Shown here: in pieces, positions 33,930 through 43,231 of the stretch
Layout of the letters: every line of letters begins with the position of its first letter
Numbering within the stretch: position 1 is the first letter of the stretch
Source of the DNA: Alphaproteobacteria bacterium
GTDB taxonomy: Bacteria; Pseudomonadota; Alphaproteobacteria; Micropepsales; Micropepsaceae
NCBI GenBank assembly: GCA_947462105.1
Contig: CANHNJ010000005.1
Location: forward strand, 1 to 64,000
Direction of reading: 5' to 3'
DNA: 64,000 nt
Notes under the pieces: model-generated
Seen by the model: only the letters and a program-made list of their open reading frames with translations
What the model was told of the DNA's origin: nothing
Database searches by the model: none
Position numbers and translations under genes: made by a program

Positions 33930-35968
33930 GCGTTGGCGGCCTGGCGCGGCAGCGTCAGCATCTGGCCCAGTTCAGCGGGGCTTGTGATGGGCGTCGAGGT
34001 AAAGGTGCCCTGGCAGATATAGGCCGTGGCGACGCCGCTCTGCATGCCGCCGGCAGCGGCCGGGTGGCCTTCGGGCAGGCTGTCGCCGGGCTCGACCAGG
34101 ATCAGCAGCTTGCTGGGTAGCGCCTTGCCCCAGACGGTGCGGATCAACTCCTGGGTCTGGGGATGGCCACGGGTGCCGAAGATCACGATCTGCAGCGCGG
34201 TCGAATAGGTCTCGCTGCCGTTGAGATAGCCGCACATGGCCAGGAAGCTGCGCGGCAGATCGGCGCCGAACGCACCGACCAGCTGGCGCGCCCGATCGGC
34301 ATAGGCGGCGTTGCCGGTGAACAGGATGAGGCGCGACAGTACCGTCAGCATGGTGCCGTTGGCGGGTGGGGTGGGATTGTCGAAGACAAAGCGCGGCCGC
34401 AGCACGATCGGGTCGGCATGGTCCGAGGTGAAGTAATAGCCGCCGCGCGTCTCGTCCCAGAAATGGGCATCGAGCTCGCCGACCCAGGCCTTGGCGTTTT
34501 CCAGGAAGCGCTTGTCGCCCGAAACTTCGAACAGCTGCGTCGCCGCCAGCGCCATGTTGGCATAGTCGTCGGCAAAGCCTTCGGCGCCATGCAGGCCGTT
34601 GGCGGAGGAGTGATAGAGCCGCGAGCCGTTGCCCAGTGTGGCGACCACGGTGTTGAAGGCGATCACGGCTTCGGCGATCCACTCGCCGCGGTCCAGCGCC
34701 ATGCCTGCCCTGGCCAGCGCGGCGATGGTCAGGCCGTTCCAGTCGGCCAGCATCTTGTCGTCGCGCGGCGGTGGAGTGCGCTTGTTGCGCGCCTCCAGCA
34801 GCATGCCGCGCTGCTTGGCCATCAGGACTTCGTCGGCATCGGAGGTCGCCTGCGCGCCCATGCCGGTGCGGCGCGGAATGTTGCGGCCGTTATAGCTGCC
34901 CTCGCGGGTGATATCGTAGATCGCCTTGAACTTGGCCGAGAAGGTGCCGATCAGGGCGGCATCCACCTCCGCTTCGCGCCAGAGATAATATTTGCCGTCC
35001 TGGCCCTCGCTCTGGGAATGCAGCGTGGTGGCGAAGCCGCCGCCGGGCAGCTTCATCTCGCGCAGCAGCCAGCCGATGGTTTCCTCGATGCGGGAGCGGG
35101 CCAGTTCGCTGCGATTATGCTGCCAGATGCCGGCGAGCAGATCCACCATCTGGGCGCTGTCGACCAGCGTCTTCTCGAAGTGCGGCACCGCCCAGCGCTC
35201 TTCCAGCGTGTAGCGGAAGAAGCCGCCGCCGACATGGTCGTAGATGCCACCGAACAGGATGCCGTCCAGCGTCGTGAACACCATCTGCGAATATTGCGGC
35301 ACGCCGCTGCGCAGATAGGCGCGCCACAGCGTCTCGAGCTGCTGCGGGTTGAGGAACTTCTGCGCACCCTGCTGGCCGCCGAAGAAGATGTCGTAGTTGC
35401 GGGCGACACCCATCGCCGCGAGGTCGAGCTGCACCATCTCGGCCGGGGTGCGCGTGTCGCGGTTGTAGACAGCCTCGAGCTGCTCGCGCACGCCCTGCGC
35501 CTGTTCGCGTGTGGCGGCACCCTGATTCTTCCACATGTCGATGGCCTGGGTCACGGCCATGCGGAAGGAGGGCTGGCCCATGCGTTCTTCGGCCGGCAGG
35601 TAGTTCACCGAGAAATAGGGCGCGCCGTCCGGGGCCAGGAAGATGTTCAGCGGCCAGCCGCCGCGCAGGCCCATCAGGGGCAGCGAGGTCTGGTAGATCT
35701 GGTCGAGGTCCGGGCGCTCCTCGCGGTCCACCAGCACCGGGATGAAGTTCTCGTTGATGAGGGCGGCGATCTCCGGGTTGGAGAAGCTTTCCTCGCTCAT
35801 CACATGGCACCAGTTGCAGCTATTGTAGCCGACCGAGACGAAGATCGGCTTGTCCAGCGCCTTGGCGTTGGCCAGCATGTCAGGCCCCCAGGCCTGCCAC
35901 TGGACGAGGTTGTCCTTGTGCAGGCGGAAATAGGGGCTGGCGTTGTTCTGTAGCGCGCTGGCAGACAT
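33926..35968 (-). CDS. Thioredoxin-domain protein of DUF255/YyaL (spermatogenesis-associated 20-like) family
   Basis: The 680 residues comprise an N-terminal thioredoxin-like domain with VGYNSCNWCHVMSEESF (Cys51 and Cys54) and a long alpha/alpha-toroid (six-hairpin glycosidase-like) region containing LADWNGLTIAALARAG and FADDYANMALAATQLFE. No enzymatic activity is firmly known for bacterial members. First gene of the leftward operon; 117 bp separate it from the divergent DUF6489-like gene. There is no signal peptide, so it is cytosolic. Confidence 0.92.
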   Translation of the reverse strand: MSASALQNNASPYFRLHKDNLVQWQAWGPDMLANAKALDKPIFVSVGYNSCNWCHVMSEESFSNPEIAALINENFIPVLVDREERPDLDQIYQTSLPLMGLRGGWPLNIFLAPDGAPYFSVNYLPAEERMGQPSFRMAVTQAIDMWKNQGAATREQAQGVREQLEAVYNRDTRTPAEMVQLDLAAMGVARNYDIFFGGQQGAQKFLNPQQLETLWRAYLRSGVPQYSQMVFTTLDGILFGGIYDHVGGGFFRYTLEERWAVPHFEKTLVDSAQMVDLLAGIWQHNRSELARSRIEETIGWLLREMKLPGGGFATTLHSQSEGQDGKYYLWREAEVDAALIGTFSAKFKAIYDITREGSYNGRNIPRRTGMGAQATSDADEVLMAKQRGMLLEARNKRTPPPRDDKMLADWNGLTIAALARAGMALDRGEWIAEAVIAFNTVVATLGNGSRLYHSSANGLHGAEGFADDYANMALAATQLFEVSGDKRFLENAKAWVGELDAHFWDETRGGYYFTSDHADPIVLRPRFVFDNPTPPANGTMLTVLSRLILFTGNAAYADRARQLVGAFGADLPRSFLAMCGYLNGSETYSTALQIVIFGTRGHPQTQELIRTVWGKALPSKLLILVEPGDSLPEGHPAAAGGMQSGVATAYICQGTFTSTPITSPAELGQMLTLPRQAANA

Positions 35969-36085
35969 GGTCTTGTTCCGGTTGGGCGCGTCGGGCGATG
36001 CTGCGCGCCAGTTGTTTTTGGGTCGGCGTTCTTACCCCGAACAGGGGGTGGGTCCAAGCCCGGCAGATTGGCGATGGAGTTGCCC

Positions 36086-36355
36086 ATGAAAGTGCGTATC
36101 GAGATGGACATGACCCCCGAGGAAGCCCGCGCTTTCATGGGCCTGCCCGATGTCGCCCCGCTGCAGCAGCAGATGCTGGAGGAAATGCAGGGCCGGATGC
36201 GGGCGGCCTTCGACGCCGGCGACCCGGAGGCCATGATGAAGGCCTGGATGCCGTTCCTGGGCAACAATGCCGGGTCCGGGGCCGAGACCTTCCAGAAATT
36301 CCAGAAATTCTTCTGGGACAGCGCCTCCCGCGCTGCCGGCGGCAAGTCCAAGTAA
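36086..36355 (+). CDS. Small hypothetical protein (DUF6489-like)
   Basis: The 89 residues run MKVRIEMDMTPEEARAFMGL, then PDVAPLQQQMLEEMQGRM and a Phe/Lys-rich tail. An amphipathic helical protein resembling the short alphaproteobacterial family DUF6489; function unknown. GGAG lies 6 nt before ATG 36086, which decides the start. mnmE begins 4 nt after its stop, so they are probably co-transcribed. Confidence 0.8.
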   Translation: MKVRIEMDMTPEEARAFMGLPDVAPLQQQMLEEMQGRMRAAFDAGDPEAMMKAWMPFLGNNAGSGAETFQKFQKFFWDSASRAAGGKSK

Positions 36356-36359
36356 CCGC

Positions 36360-37643
36360 ATGACCGACACCATCTTCGCCCTGGCCAGCGGCGCCGGGCG
36401 GGCCGGGGTGGCGGTGGTGCGCCTGTCCGGTCCCGGTGCCGGGGCGGCACTGACCTCCCTGGCCGGGGTCTTGCCCCTACCCCGCACCGCCATGCTGCGC
36501 AGCATTGCCCATGCCGGGGTGGAGATCGACCGGGGGCTGCTGCTGTGGTTTCCCGGCCCTGCCAGCTTCACCGGCGAGGATATCGCCGAACTTCATCTGC
36601 ATGGCGGGCGGGCGGTGCGCGAGGCCGTCTTTGCAGCCCTGCTGGCGTTGCGGTTGCGGCCCGCCGAGCCCGGGGAATTCAGCCGCCGCGCCGTGGAAAA
36701 CGGCAAGCTCGACCTCACCCGCGCCGAGGCCATCGCCGACCTGGTGGATGCGGAAACCGAGGCCCAGCGGCGGCAGGCGCTGCGCCAGCATGATGGCGCA
36801 CTGGCCGATCTCTATGAGGGCTGGCGGTCGGGGTTGATCATGGCGGTGGGCCGGGCCGAAGCGGCAATCGACTTTTCCGACGATGGCGTGGGTGAGGTCG
36901 AGTTCGACGCCGCCCGTGCCACTGCGATGCATATGAGCGAGGAAATACGGGCCCATCTCGATGATGCCGGGCGCGGCGAGGCCCTGCGCGAAGGTGTGCG
37001 GCTGGCCATCATCGGCCCGCCCAATGCCGGCAAGTCATCGTTGCTGAATGCACTGGCGCAGCGCGATGTCGCCATCGTCTCCGACATCGCGGGCACCACC
37101 CGCGATGTGATCGAAGTGCGGCTGGACTTAGGGGGCGTGCTGGTGATCGCGTCCGATACGGCGGGCCTGCGCGACAGTGGCGATGTCATCGAGGCCGAAG
37201 GCGTGCGCCGGGCGCTGGCGCGGGCGCGGGAAGCGCACCTGATCCTGCTGCTGCAGGATGGCAATGCTGCGGCCCCCCGCGCCGCAATTCCCGCCGACCT
37301 GGTCCCCGATCTCATCGTCTGGAACAAGGCCGATCTTAGCCCGCACGACGGCATTTCGATCTCGCTGAAGACCGGCGACGGGCTTTCCATGCTGCAGGCT
37401 TTGCTGCAGCATAAGGTGCAGCAAAAATTCGCCGGCGAAGCGCCAGTCCTCACCCGGGCCCGGCACCGTGTCGCCCTGACCGAGGCGCTGGCGGCACTGG
37501 ATCACGCCCTCCTGGCCGAGGCACCCGAGCTGCTGGCGGAAGACCTGCGGCTGGCGATGCGGGCGGTGGGCCGTATCACTGGGCGGGTCGATGTCGAAGA
37601 CGTGCTGGACTTCGTCTTCCGGGATTTCTGTATAGGTAAGTAA
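36360..37643 (+). CDS. mnmE: tRNA uridine-5-carboxymethylaminomethyl synthesis GTPase MnmE
   Basis: Works with MnmG to modify the wobble uridine (cmnm5U34). It starts MTDTIFALASGAGRAGVAVVR; the folate-binding N-domain includes FTGEDIAELHLHGG and PGEFSRRAVENGKLDL. The G domain has GPPNAGKSSLLN, DIAGTTRD, DTAGLR and NKAD. The protein ends FCIGK with the catalytic Cys. 427 residues, slightly short of E. coli (454). mnmG follows directly. Confidence 0.96.
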   Translation: MTDTIFALASGAGRAGVAVVRLSGPGAGAALTSLAGVLPLPRTAMLRSIAHAGVEIDRGLLLWFPGPASFTGEDIAELHLHGGRAVREAVFAALLALRLRPAEPGEFSRRAVENGKLDLTRAEAIADLVDAETEAQRRQALRQHDGALADLYEGWRSGLIMAVGRAEAAIDFSDDGVGEVEFDAARATAMHMSEEIRAHLDDAGRGEALREGVRLAIIGPPNAGKSSLLNALAQRDVAIVSDIAGTTRDVIEVRLDLGGVLVIASDTAGLRDSGDVIEAEGVRRALARAREAHLILLLQDGNAAAPRAAIPADLVPDLIVWNKADLSPHDGISISLKTGDGLSMLQALLQHKVQQKFAGEAPVLTRARHRVALTEALAALDHALLAEAPELLAEDLRLAMRAVGRITGRVDVEDVLDFVFRDFCIGK

Positions 37644-37700
37644 TTGCTTACACATAGAGCATAGTTGTCCACAGGGCCAGTTTTCCGTATGCACCGGGCT

Positions 37701-39581
37701 ATGGGAAGCGACTTCGACGTCATTGTGATCGGCGGCGGCCATGCCGGCTGCGAGGCTGCGGCGGCTTCTGCCCGTCTTGGCGCCCGCACCCTGCTCCTGA
37801 CCCACATGTTCGAGACCCTGGGCGAGATGTCCTGCAACCCCGCCATCGGCGGCGTCGGCAAGGGCCACCTGGTGCGCGAGATCGATGCACTCGATGGCCT
37901 GATGGGCAAGGCCGCCGACGCGGCGGGCATCCAGTTCAAGCTGCTCAACCGGCGCAAGGGTCCGGCAGTACGCGGTCCGCGCGCCCAGGCCGATCGCGCG
38001 CTCTATCGCGCCGCGATGCAGGCCGCGCTGGGGCAGATTGAAAATCTCACCATCAAGGTCGTGAGCGTAGAAGACCTGATTTTAAAGGCTCAAACCGTTG
38101 TCGGTGTTCGCACTGCGCGCGGCGAGGAGATCAGCGCGGGTGCCGTGGTGCTGACCACCGGCACCTTCCTCAATGGTCTCATCCATCTGGGCGAGACCAA
38201 AATTCCCGCTGGCCGCATGAAAGTCGAAGACGGCGTGGAGGCGCCCTCCATCGGCCTGTCGCAGACACTCTATGGCCTCGGCCTCAATATGGGCCGGCTC
38301 AAGACCGGCACGCCGCCGCGCCTCGATGGCCGCACCATCGACTGGGCCGCACTGGAGCCGCAGGCAGGCGACACGCCGCCAGTGCCCTTCTCCTTCCTGA
38401 CCAAGGCGATCACCACGCCGCAGATCGCCTGCGCCATCACCCGCACGACATTGGCCACCCATGACGTCATCCGGGCCAACTTGCACCGCTCGCCCATGTA
38501 TTCGGGGCAGATCAAGTCTAGCGGCCCGCGCTATTGCCCCTCCATCGAGGACAAGGTCAGCCGCTTTGCCGACAAGGAATCACACCAGATTTTCCTTGAG
38601 CCGGAAGGACTTAACGACGATACGGTCTATCCCAACGGCATCTCCACCTCCCTGCCCCAGGACGTCCAGCATGCATTGCTGGCCACCATTCCGGGGCTGG
38701 AGAAGGCCGTGGTCCGCCGCCCCGGCTATGCCATCGAGTATGACTATGTCGATCCGCGCGAGCTTTCGCCGGCGCTGCAGGTCAAGCGCCTGCCCGGCCT
38801 ATATCTGGCGGGCCAGATCAATGGCACCACCGGTTACGAGGAAGCCGCCGCACAAGGCCTGATGGCGGGCTGGAATGCCGCCCGGGCCGTGGCTGGCAAT
38901 GATCCCGTCATCCTGGACCGCGCCACCGCCTATATCGGCGTGCTGATCGACGATCTGGTCACCAAGGGTGTTTCGGAGCCCTACCGCATGTTCACCAGCC
39001 GGGCCGAGTATCGCCTGACGCTGCGGGCCGACAATGCCGACCAGCGCCTGACCGTGCTGGGCGATGCAGGCGGCATCGTTGGGACCGAACGCCGGGCCGC
39101 CTTTGCGGCGAAGCTGGCGCACCTGAATGTTTCACGTGAAACAATGACCCGGCTGAACCTGACCCCACCCCAGGCGGCGGCCCACGGCATTGCCGTGCGG
39201 CAGGACGGGGTTCGCCGCAGTGCCCTGGACCTGCTTTCCCTCACCGATCTGGCGGTCCTGGCCCGGATATGGCCCGAAATCGGGGAAATTTCGCCTGATA
39301 TTGCCGAGCAGCTGGAGATTGACGCCCAGTATGCCGGGTATCTGGACCGGCAGGAGGCCGATATCGTCGCCTTCCGCCGGGACGAAGCCCGCGCCCTGCC
39401 CGCCGCCCTGGACTATGCCACCGTGATCGGCCTTTCCAACGAGGTCCGCAGCAAGCTGGAAACCATCCGGCCTGTCACCTTGGGCCAGGCCGCCCGTATC
39501 GAGGGCGTCACGGCGGCGGCGCTGACCCTGGTTCTGGCCCATGTGAAGGGCCTGAAGGGCAAACATGCTGCTCGGGCCTGA
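37701..39581 (+). CDS. mnmG: tRNA uridine modification enzyme MnmG (GidA)
   Basis: FAD-dependent partner of Mnm[21 protein letters not shown] binds FAD, then [25 protein letters not shown] and [11 protein letters not shown] 37701 (MGSDFDVIV) gives 626 residues, close to E. coli 629; ATG 37689 and TTG 37665 are alternatives. A perfect parS palindrome inside the gene encodes NVSRET near residue 477. TTGTCCACA just upstream (37665-37673) differs by one base from a DnaA box. It overlaps rsmG by 17 nt. Confidence 0.95.
   Translation: MGSDFDVIVIGGGHAGCEAAAASARLGARTLLLTHMFETLGEMSCNPAIGGVGKGHLVREIDALDGLMGKAADAAGIQFKLLNRRKGPAVRGPRAQADRALYRAAMQAALGQIENLTIKVVSVEDLILKAQTVVGVRTARGEEISAGAVVLTTGTFLNGLIHLGETKIPAGRMKVEDGVEAPSIGLSQTLYGLGLNMGRLKTGTPPRLDGRTIDWAALEPQAGDTPPVPFSFLTKAITTPQIACAITRTTLATHDVIRANLHRSPMYSGQIKSSGPRYCPSIEDKVSRFADKESHQIFLEPEGLNDDTVYPNGISTSLPQDVQHALLATIPGLEKAVVRRPGYAIEYDYVDPRELSPALQVKRLPGLYLAGQINGTTGYEEAAAQGLMAGWNAARAVAGNDPVILDRATAYIGVLIDDLVTKGVSEPYRMFTSRAEYRLTLRADNADQRLTVLGDAGGIVGTERRAAFAAKLAHLNVSRETMTRLNLTPPQAAAHGIAVRQDGVRRSALDLLSLTDLAVLARIWPEIGEISPDIAEQLEIDAQYAGYLDRQEADIVAFRRDEARALPAALDYATVIGLSNEVRSKLETIRPVTLGQAARIEGVTAAALTLVLAHVKGLKGKHAARA
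39128..39143. promoter_or_regulatory. parS centromere site inside mnmG
   Basis: TGTTTCACGTGAAACA is a perfect match to the universal 16-bp ParB nucleation site. It lies within the mnmG coding sequence, about 1.9 kb before parB and 12.4 kb from the candidate oriC. Confidence 0.95.
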
Positions 39582-40242
39582 AGATTTCGCGCGTCAGACC
39601 AATGTTTCACGTGAAACATTGGCCCGGCTCAAGGCTTATGCCGATCTGCTGGTCGCCTGGAACGAGCACCACAATCTGGTGGCCCGCAGCACCCTGCCCG
39701 ATCTCTGGCACCGCCATTTCCTGGATTCCGCCCAACTGGAGCCCCTGATCCCACCGGGAACCCGGAACCTCGCTGATCTGGGTTCCGGTGCCGGGTTCCC
39801 CGGCCTGGTATTGGCAGCGATGCGGCCAGAGATCGCCGTCACGCTTCATGAATCCACCGGAAAGAAGTGCGCCTTCCTTACCGCTGCCGCCGAGGGCATG
39901 GGCCTCAAGCTCGCGGTCCAGAATACCCGCATCGAGGCCCTGCCGCCCAAGGCCTTCGATGTGGTGACGGCCCGGGCGCTGGCCCCCCTGCCCCTGCTCC
40001 TGTCCTACGCCAAGCCGCTCACCGGCCCGAACAGTGTTTGTTTGTTTCTGAAGGGACAAAATGCGGGGTCTGAATTGACGGAAGCCCATAAATCTTGGAA
40101 TATGGAAACCTCACAAGTTCCCAGCAAAACCGACCCCTCGGGTGCTATTCTGGTGGTGAGAAAGCTGGTTTCCCTCCATGAACACCCCTCCCCCAAAGCC
40201 CCGCATCCTGGTCGTCGCCAATCAAAAGGGCGGCGTCGGTAA
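39565..40242 (+). CDS. rsmG: 16S rRNA (guanine527-N7)-methyltransferase RsmG (GidB)
   Basis: SAM-dependent methyltransferase. It has [22 protein letters not shown], the SAM site [16 protein letters not shown], and [20 protein letters not shown] second parS in codons 13-18 encodes NVSRET. The protein runs 65 nt into parA before its stop; the last 22 residues (Pro/Arg-rich) are probably non-conserved. Length 225. Confidence 0.94.
   Translation: MLLGPEDFARQTNVSRETLARLKAYADLLVAWNEHHNLVARSTLPDLWHRHFLDSAQLEPLIPPGTRNLADLGSGAGFPGLVLAAMRPEIAVTLHESTGKKCAFLTAAAEGMGLKLAVQNTRIEALPPKAFDVVTARALAPLPLLLSYAKPLTGPNSVCLFLKGQNAGSELTEAHKSWNMETSQVPSKTDPSGAILVVRKLVSLHEHPSPKAPHPGRRQSKGRRR
39603..39618. promoter_or_regulatory. 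parS centromere site inside rsmG
   Basis: A second perfect TGTTTCACGTGAAACA, extended to a 20-bp palindrome by flanking AA/TT (39601-39620). It is 475 bp from the first site, in the same codon phase. Confidence 0.95.
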
Positions 40243-40987
40243 GACCACGACCGCGATCAACTTGGGGACTGCCTTGGCCGCCATCGGTGAGGCGACCCTG
40301 GTGATCGACATCGATCCGCAGGGCAACGCCTCCACCGGGCTGGGCCTGCATCGCCAGGATCGCGGCCTGACTACCTATGAAGTGCTGACCGGCGAAGCCA
40401 AGCTGGCCGAGGCCATCGTCCCCACTCGTATCCCCGGCCTGTCGCTGTTGCCCGCGACGGTGGACCTGTCGGGCGCCGAGCTGGAGCTGGCCGACATGCC
40501 CCGGCGCAACTTCATCCTGAAGGACGCGCTGGATGAATATTCCGCCTACGGACGAAATGCCTTCTCCTATATCCTGATTGACTGCCCGCCTTCCCTCACC
40601 CTGCTGACGCTGAACGCGATGGCGGCGGCGGACGCGGTGCTGGTGCCGCTGCAATGCGAGTTCTTCGCGCTGGAAGGTTTGAGCCAGCTGATGAAGACCA
40701 TCGAGCTGGTGCGCGACAAGCTCAACCCGACGCTCGAGATGCAGGGCGTCGTCCTGACCATGTTCGACAAGCGCAACAAGCTGTCCGACCAGGTCGCTGA
40801 CGATGTCCGCGCCACGCTGGGCGAAAAGGTCTATGCCACCGTCATCCCGAGAAATGTGCGTATTTCCGAAGCGCCGTCGCATGGCGTGCCGGCGCTGGTG
40901 TATGACCTGAAATGCTCCGGCAGCCAGGCCTACATCAAGCTGGCGGGCGAACTGATCCAGCGCGAACGGCACAGAGCAGCGGCATGA
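40178..40987 (+). CDS. parA: Chromosome partitioning ATPase ParA
   Basis: Deviant Walker-A ATPase driving origin segregation with Par[23 protein letters not shown] holds the signature Lys, VIDIDPQGNASTGLG the Walker A', and YILIDCPPSLTLLTLNAM the Walker B. Length 269, a chromosomal-type ParA without an N-terminal HTH. It overlaps rsmG and shares its TGA with the parB ATG. Confidence 0.97.
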   Translation: MNTPPPKPRILVVANQKGGVGKTTTAINLGTALAAIGEATLVIDIDPQGNASTGLGLHRQDRGLTTYEVLTGEAKLAEAIVPTRIPGLSLLPATVDLSGAELELADMPRRNFILKDALDEYSAYGRNAFSYILIDCPPSLTLLTLNAMAAADAVLVPLQCEFFALEGLSQLMKTIELVRDKLNPTLEMQGVVLTMFDKRNKLSDQVADDVRATLGEKVYATVIPRNVRISEAPSHGVPALVYDLKCSGSQAYIKLAGELIQRERHRAAA

Positions 40988-41847
40988 CACCTCCCACAGA
41001 TCGTCCGCGCGGACTGGGTCGCGGCCTCTCCGCCCTGATCGGCGATGAAGTCGCCGCCGTGAAGGGTGAGCCCCCGCCTTCGAAAAAAGATGCGCGCACC
41101 TTGCCCGTCGCCTTCCTGCGCCCCGGCAAGTACCAGCCGCGCAAGACCTTCGACGAACAGCCATTGGCCGAGCTCGCCGCCAGCGTGAAGGAAAAGGGCG
41201 TGCTGTCGCCCATCCTGGTGCGGCCCATCGGCCCCGACGCCTATGAGATCGTCGCCGGCGAACGCCGCTGGCGCGCGGCCCAGATCGCCAAGCTGCACGA
41301 TGTGCCGGTGGTCATCCGCGAGATGCCGGACGGCGAGGCGCTGGAAATCGCCATCATCGAGAACGTCCAGCGCGCCGACCTGAATGCGCTGGAAGAGGCG
41401 ATGGCCTACGACCAGCTGATGACCGCGCCCTTCAACCGGACGCAGGAGCAGGTGGCTGGGCAGGTCGGCAAGTCCCGCTCCCATGTCGCCAACACGGTGC
41501 GGCTGCTGAACCTGCCGGAGCCGGTTAAGGCCTGGCTGCGCGAGGGCAAGCTGACGGCGGGCCATGCCCGAACACTGTTGGGATTGCCCGATCCGGAGGC
41601 CGCCGCCCGCGCCCTGATCGAAGGCGGGCTGAATGTACGGCAGGCCGAACAGCGTTCGGTCAAAAAGCCGAAGCCCGGTGGAAAAGCCTATAAAGACCCC
41701 AATGTCACTGACGTGGAATCCAGCATTTCCAGCCGCTTGGGACTGAAAGTTGAGATCATGCACAATGGGGATAAAGGCGGGGAAATCCGTATCCGGTACA
41801 AGACCCTGGAGCAGCTTGAGGATGTCGAGCGCCGCCTGAAGCGCTAA
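40984..41847 (+). CDS. parB: Chromosome partitioning protein ParB
   Basis: CTP-dependent DNA clamp loading at parS. It starts [15 protein letters not shown] (ParA-contacting N-terminus), then [17 protein letters not shown], the CTPase motif GERRWRAAQ and [14 protein letters not shown], and the [29 protein letters not shown] 40984 overlaps parA; 287 residues. Ends convergent with hisA (4-nt overlap). Confidence 0.97.
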   Translation: MTPPTDRPRGLGRGLSALIGDEVAAVKGEPPPSKKDARTLPVAFLRPGKYQPRKTFDEQPLAELAASVKEKGVLSPILVRPIGPDAYEIVAGERRWRAAQIAKLHDVPVVIREMPDGEALEIAIIENVQRADLNALEEAMAYDQLMTAPFNRTQEQVAGQVGKSRSHVANTVRLLNLPEPVKAWLREGKLTAGHARTLLGLPDPEAAARALIEGGLNVRQAEQRSVKKPKPGGKAYKDPNVTDVESSISSRLGLKVEIMHNGDKGGEIRIRYKTLEQLEDVERRLKR

Positions 41848-42560
41848 AGCGCCAGCGCCGCCGGGATATCAATCCGCCCGTCATAGAGCGCCCGGCCCAC
41901 CACGACGCCCTCGATCCCCGGCTCCTTTGCCGCGACCAGCGCCTCTATATCGGCGTTCGACCCGACCCCGCCCGAGGCGATTACCGGGATGGTCAGGGCG
42001 CGGGCGAGGGCGGCGGTGGCGGTGACGTTCACCCCGGCCAGCAGCCCGTCGCCGTCAATGTCGGTGAACAGGATCGCGGCCACCCCGGCATCCTCGAAAC
42101 GCCTGCCCAGATCCACCGGCGTCAGGTCCGACACATCGGCCCAGCCCTGGGTGGCGATCTTGCCGCCCTTGGCGTCGGCCCCGACCACGATCCGGCCAGG
42201 GAAGGCGCGGGCCGCCTGTTTCACGAAATCGGGATTGGTCAGCGCGGCAGTGCCCAGGATGACACGGGTAATGCCTGCCGCCAGGCAGCTTTCGACGGCG
42301 GCCATGTCACGGATGCCACCGCCCAGCTGGATCGGCAGGTCGATGGCGGCGCGGATGGATTTGATTGCCTCGGCATTGACGCTGCGGCCATCAAAGGCGC
42401 CGTTGAGATCGACACAGTGCAGCCACTGGAAGCCCTGGGCCTTGAAGGTGCGCGCCTGCGCGGCCGGGTCGTCGTTGAAGACGGTAGCCTCGTGCATCAG
42501 GCCTTTCCTCAGGCGGACGCAGACGCCGTCCTTCAGATCGATGGCGGGAAACAGGATCAT
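41844..42560 (-). CDS. hisA: ProFAR isomerase HisA
   Basis: Histidine synthesis: (beta/alpha)8 isomerase of Pro[23 protein letters not shown] carries the catalytic Asp, then [18 protein letters not shown] and IASGGVGS for phosphate binding. ATG 42560 is preferred over the GTG 9 nt upstream because it makes the usual ATGA overlap with hisH. 238 residues. Confidence 0.95.
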   Translation of the reverse strand: MILFPAIDLKDGVCVRLRKGLMHEATVFNDDPAAQARTFKAQGFQWLHCVDLNGAFDGRSVNAEAIKSIRAAIDLPIQLGGGIRDMAAVESCLAAGITRVILGTAALTNPDFVKQAARAFPGRIVVGADAKGGKIATQGWADVSDLTPVDLGRRFEDAGVAAILFTDIDGDGLLAGVNVTATAALARALTIPVIASGGVGSNADIEALVAAKEPGIEGVVVGRALYDGRIDIPAALAL

Positions 42561-43195
42561 GGTTTCCACTTGAGAAAGTTGGACAGCAGCTTCAGGCCCG
42601 TGGCCTGGCTTTTTTCCGGATGGAACTGGGTGCCCGCGATATTCTCATAACCGATCATCGCCGTCAGCGACTGGCCGTAATCGGTGGTGGCGAGCAGGTC
42701 GTCGGGCAGGGCAGGCACAAAATGATAGGAGTGCACGAAATAGGCATGCGCGCCGGTTTCGACCCCTTCCAGCAATTTGTGCGGCTGCGCGATCTTCAGC
42801 TCGTTCCAGCCCATATGCGGAATCTTCAGCGCCGGATCAGACGGTGTGATCTTCACCACTTCGCCCGCGATCCAGCCCAGGCCAAGATGATCGCCGAATT
42901 CCTTGCCGACGGTGGCGAGCAACTGCATGCCGACGCAGATGCCCAGGAACGGCGCGCCATCCTTCAGCACGCGCTCGCGCAGTGCGGGGACCATGCCGGG
43001 AATGGAGGAGAGGCCGCGCATGCAGTCCGCGAAGGCGCCCACGCCCGGCAGCACGATGCGCTCGGCCGCCAGGATGTCGGACGGGTCGGCAGTGGTGACG
43101 ATCTCGTTCTTGGTGCCTTCGGCGGCGCGCGCCAGGGCCTTCGCCGCCGAGGCGAGGTTGCCGGAGCCATAATCGATGAGGGCGACGGTCGCCAT
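42557..43195 (-). CDS. hisH: Imidazole glycerol phosphate synthase, glutaminase subunit HisH
   Basis: Class-I glutamine amidotransferase feeding ammonia to His[19 protein letters not shown], the nucleophile in [12 protein letters not shown], and the His/Glu pair in [10 protein letters not shown] are present; the oxyanion strand reads VLPGVGAF. Length 212. It precedes hisA. hisF is not in the window, and hisB lies 20 kb away. Confidence 0.95.
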   Translation of the reverse strand: MATVALIDYGSGNLASAAKALARAAEGTKNEIVTTADPSDILAAERIVLPGVGAFADCMRGLSSIPGMVPALRERVLKDGAPFLGICVGMQLLATVGKEFGDHLGLGWIAGEVVKITPSDPALKIPHMGWNELKIAQPHKLLEGVETGAHAYFVHSYHFVPALPDDLLATTDYGQSLTAMIGYENIAGTQFHPEKSQATGLKLLSNFLKWKP

Positions 43196-43231
43196 GAAAC
43201 CCGAAGTCAGAATTCGGGGGCTCTATAGCGG

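Noticed and set aside
34163-35953. Open frame of about 600 codons on the plus strand opposite the DUF255 gene
   Set aside because: It is antisense to a strongly conserved protein and is rich in His/Gln/Gly/Ala as expected for the complement of GC-rich coding DNA.
37665-37673. TTGTCCACA as the main replication origin
   Set aside because: A single 9-mer at the mnmG start; the ppsR-hemE gap has better synteny support, so it is only noted.
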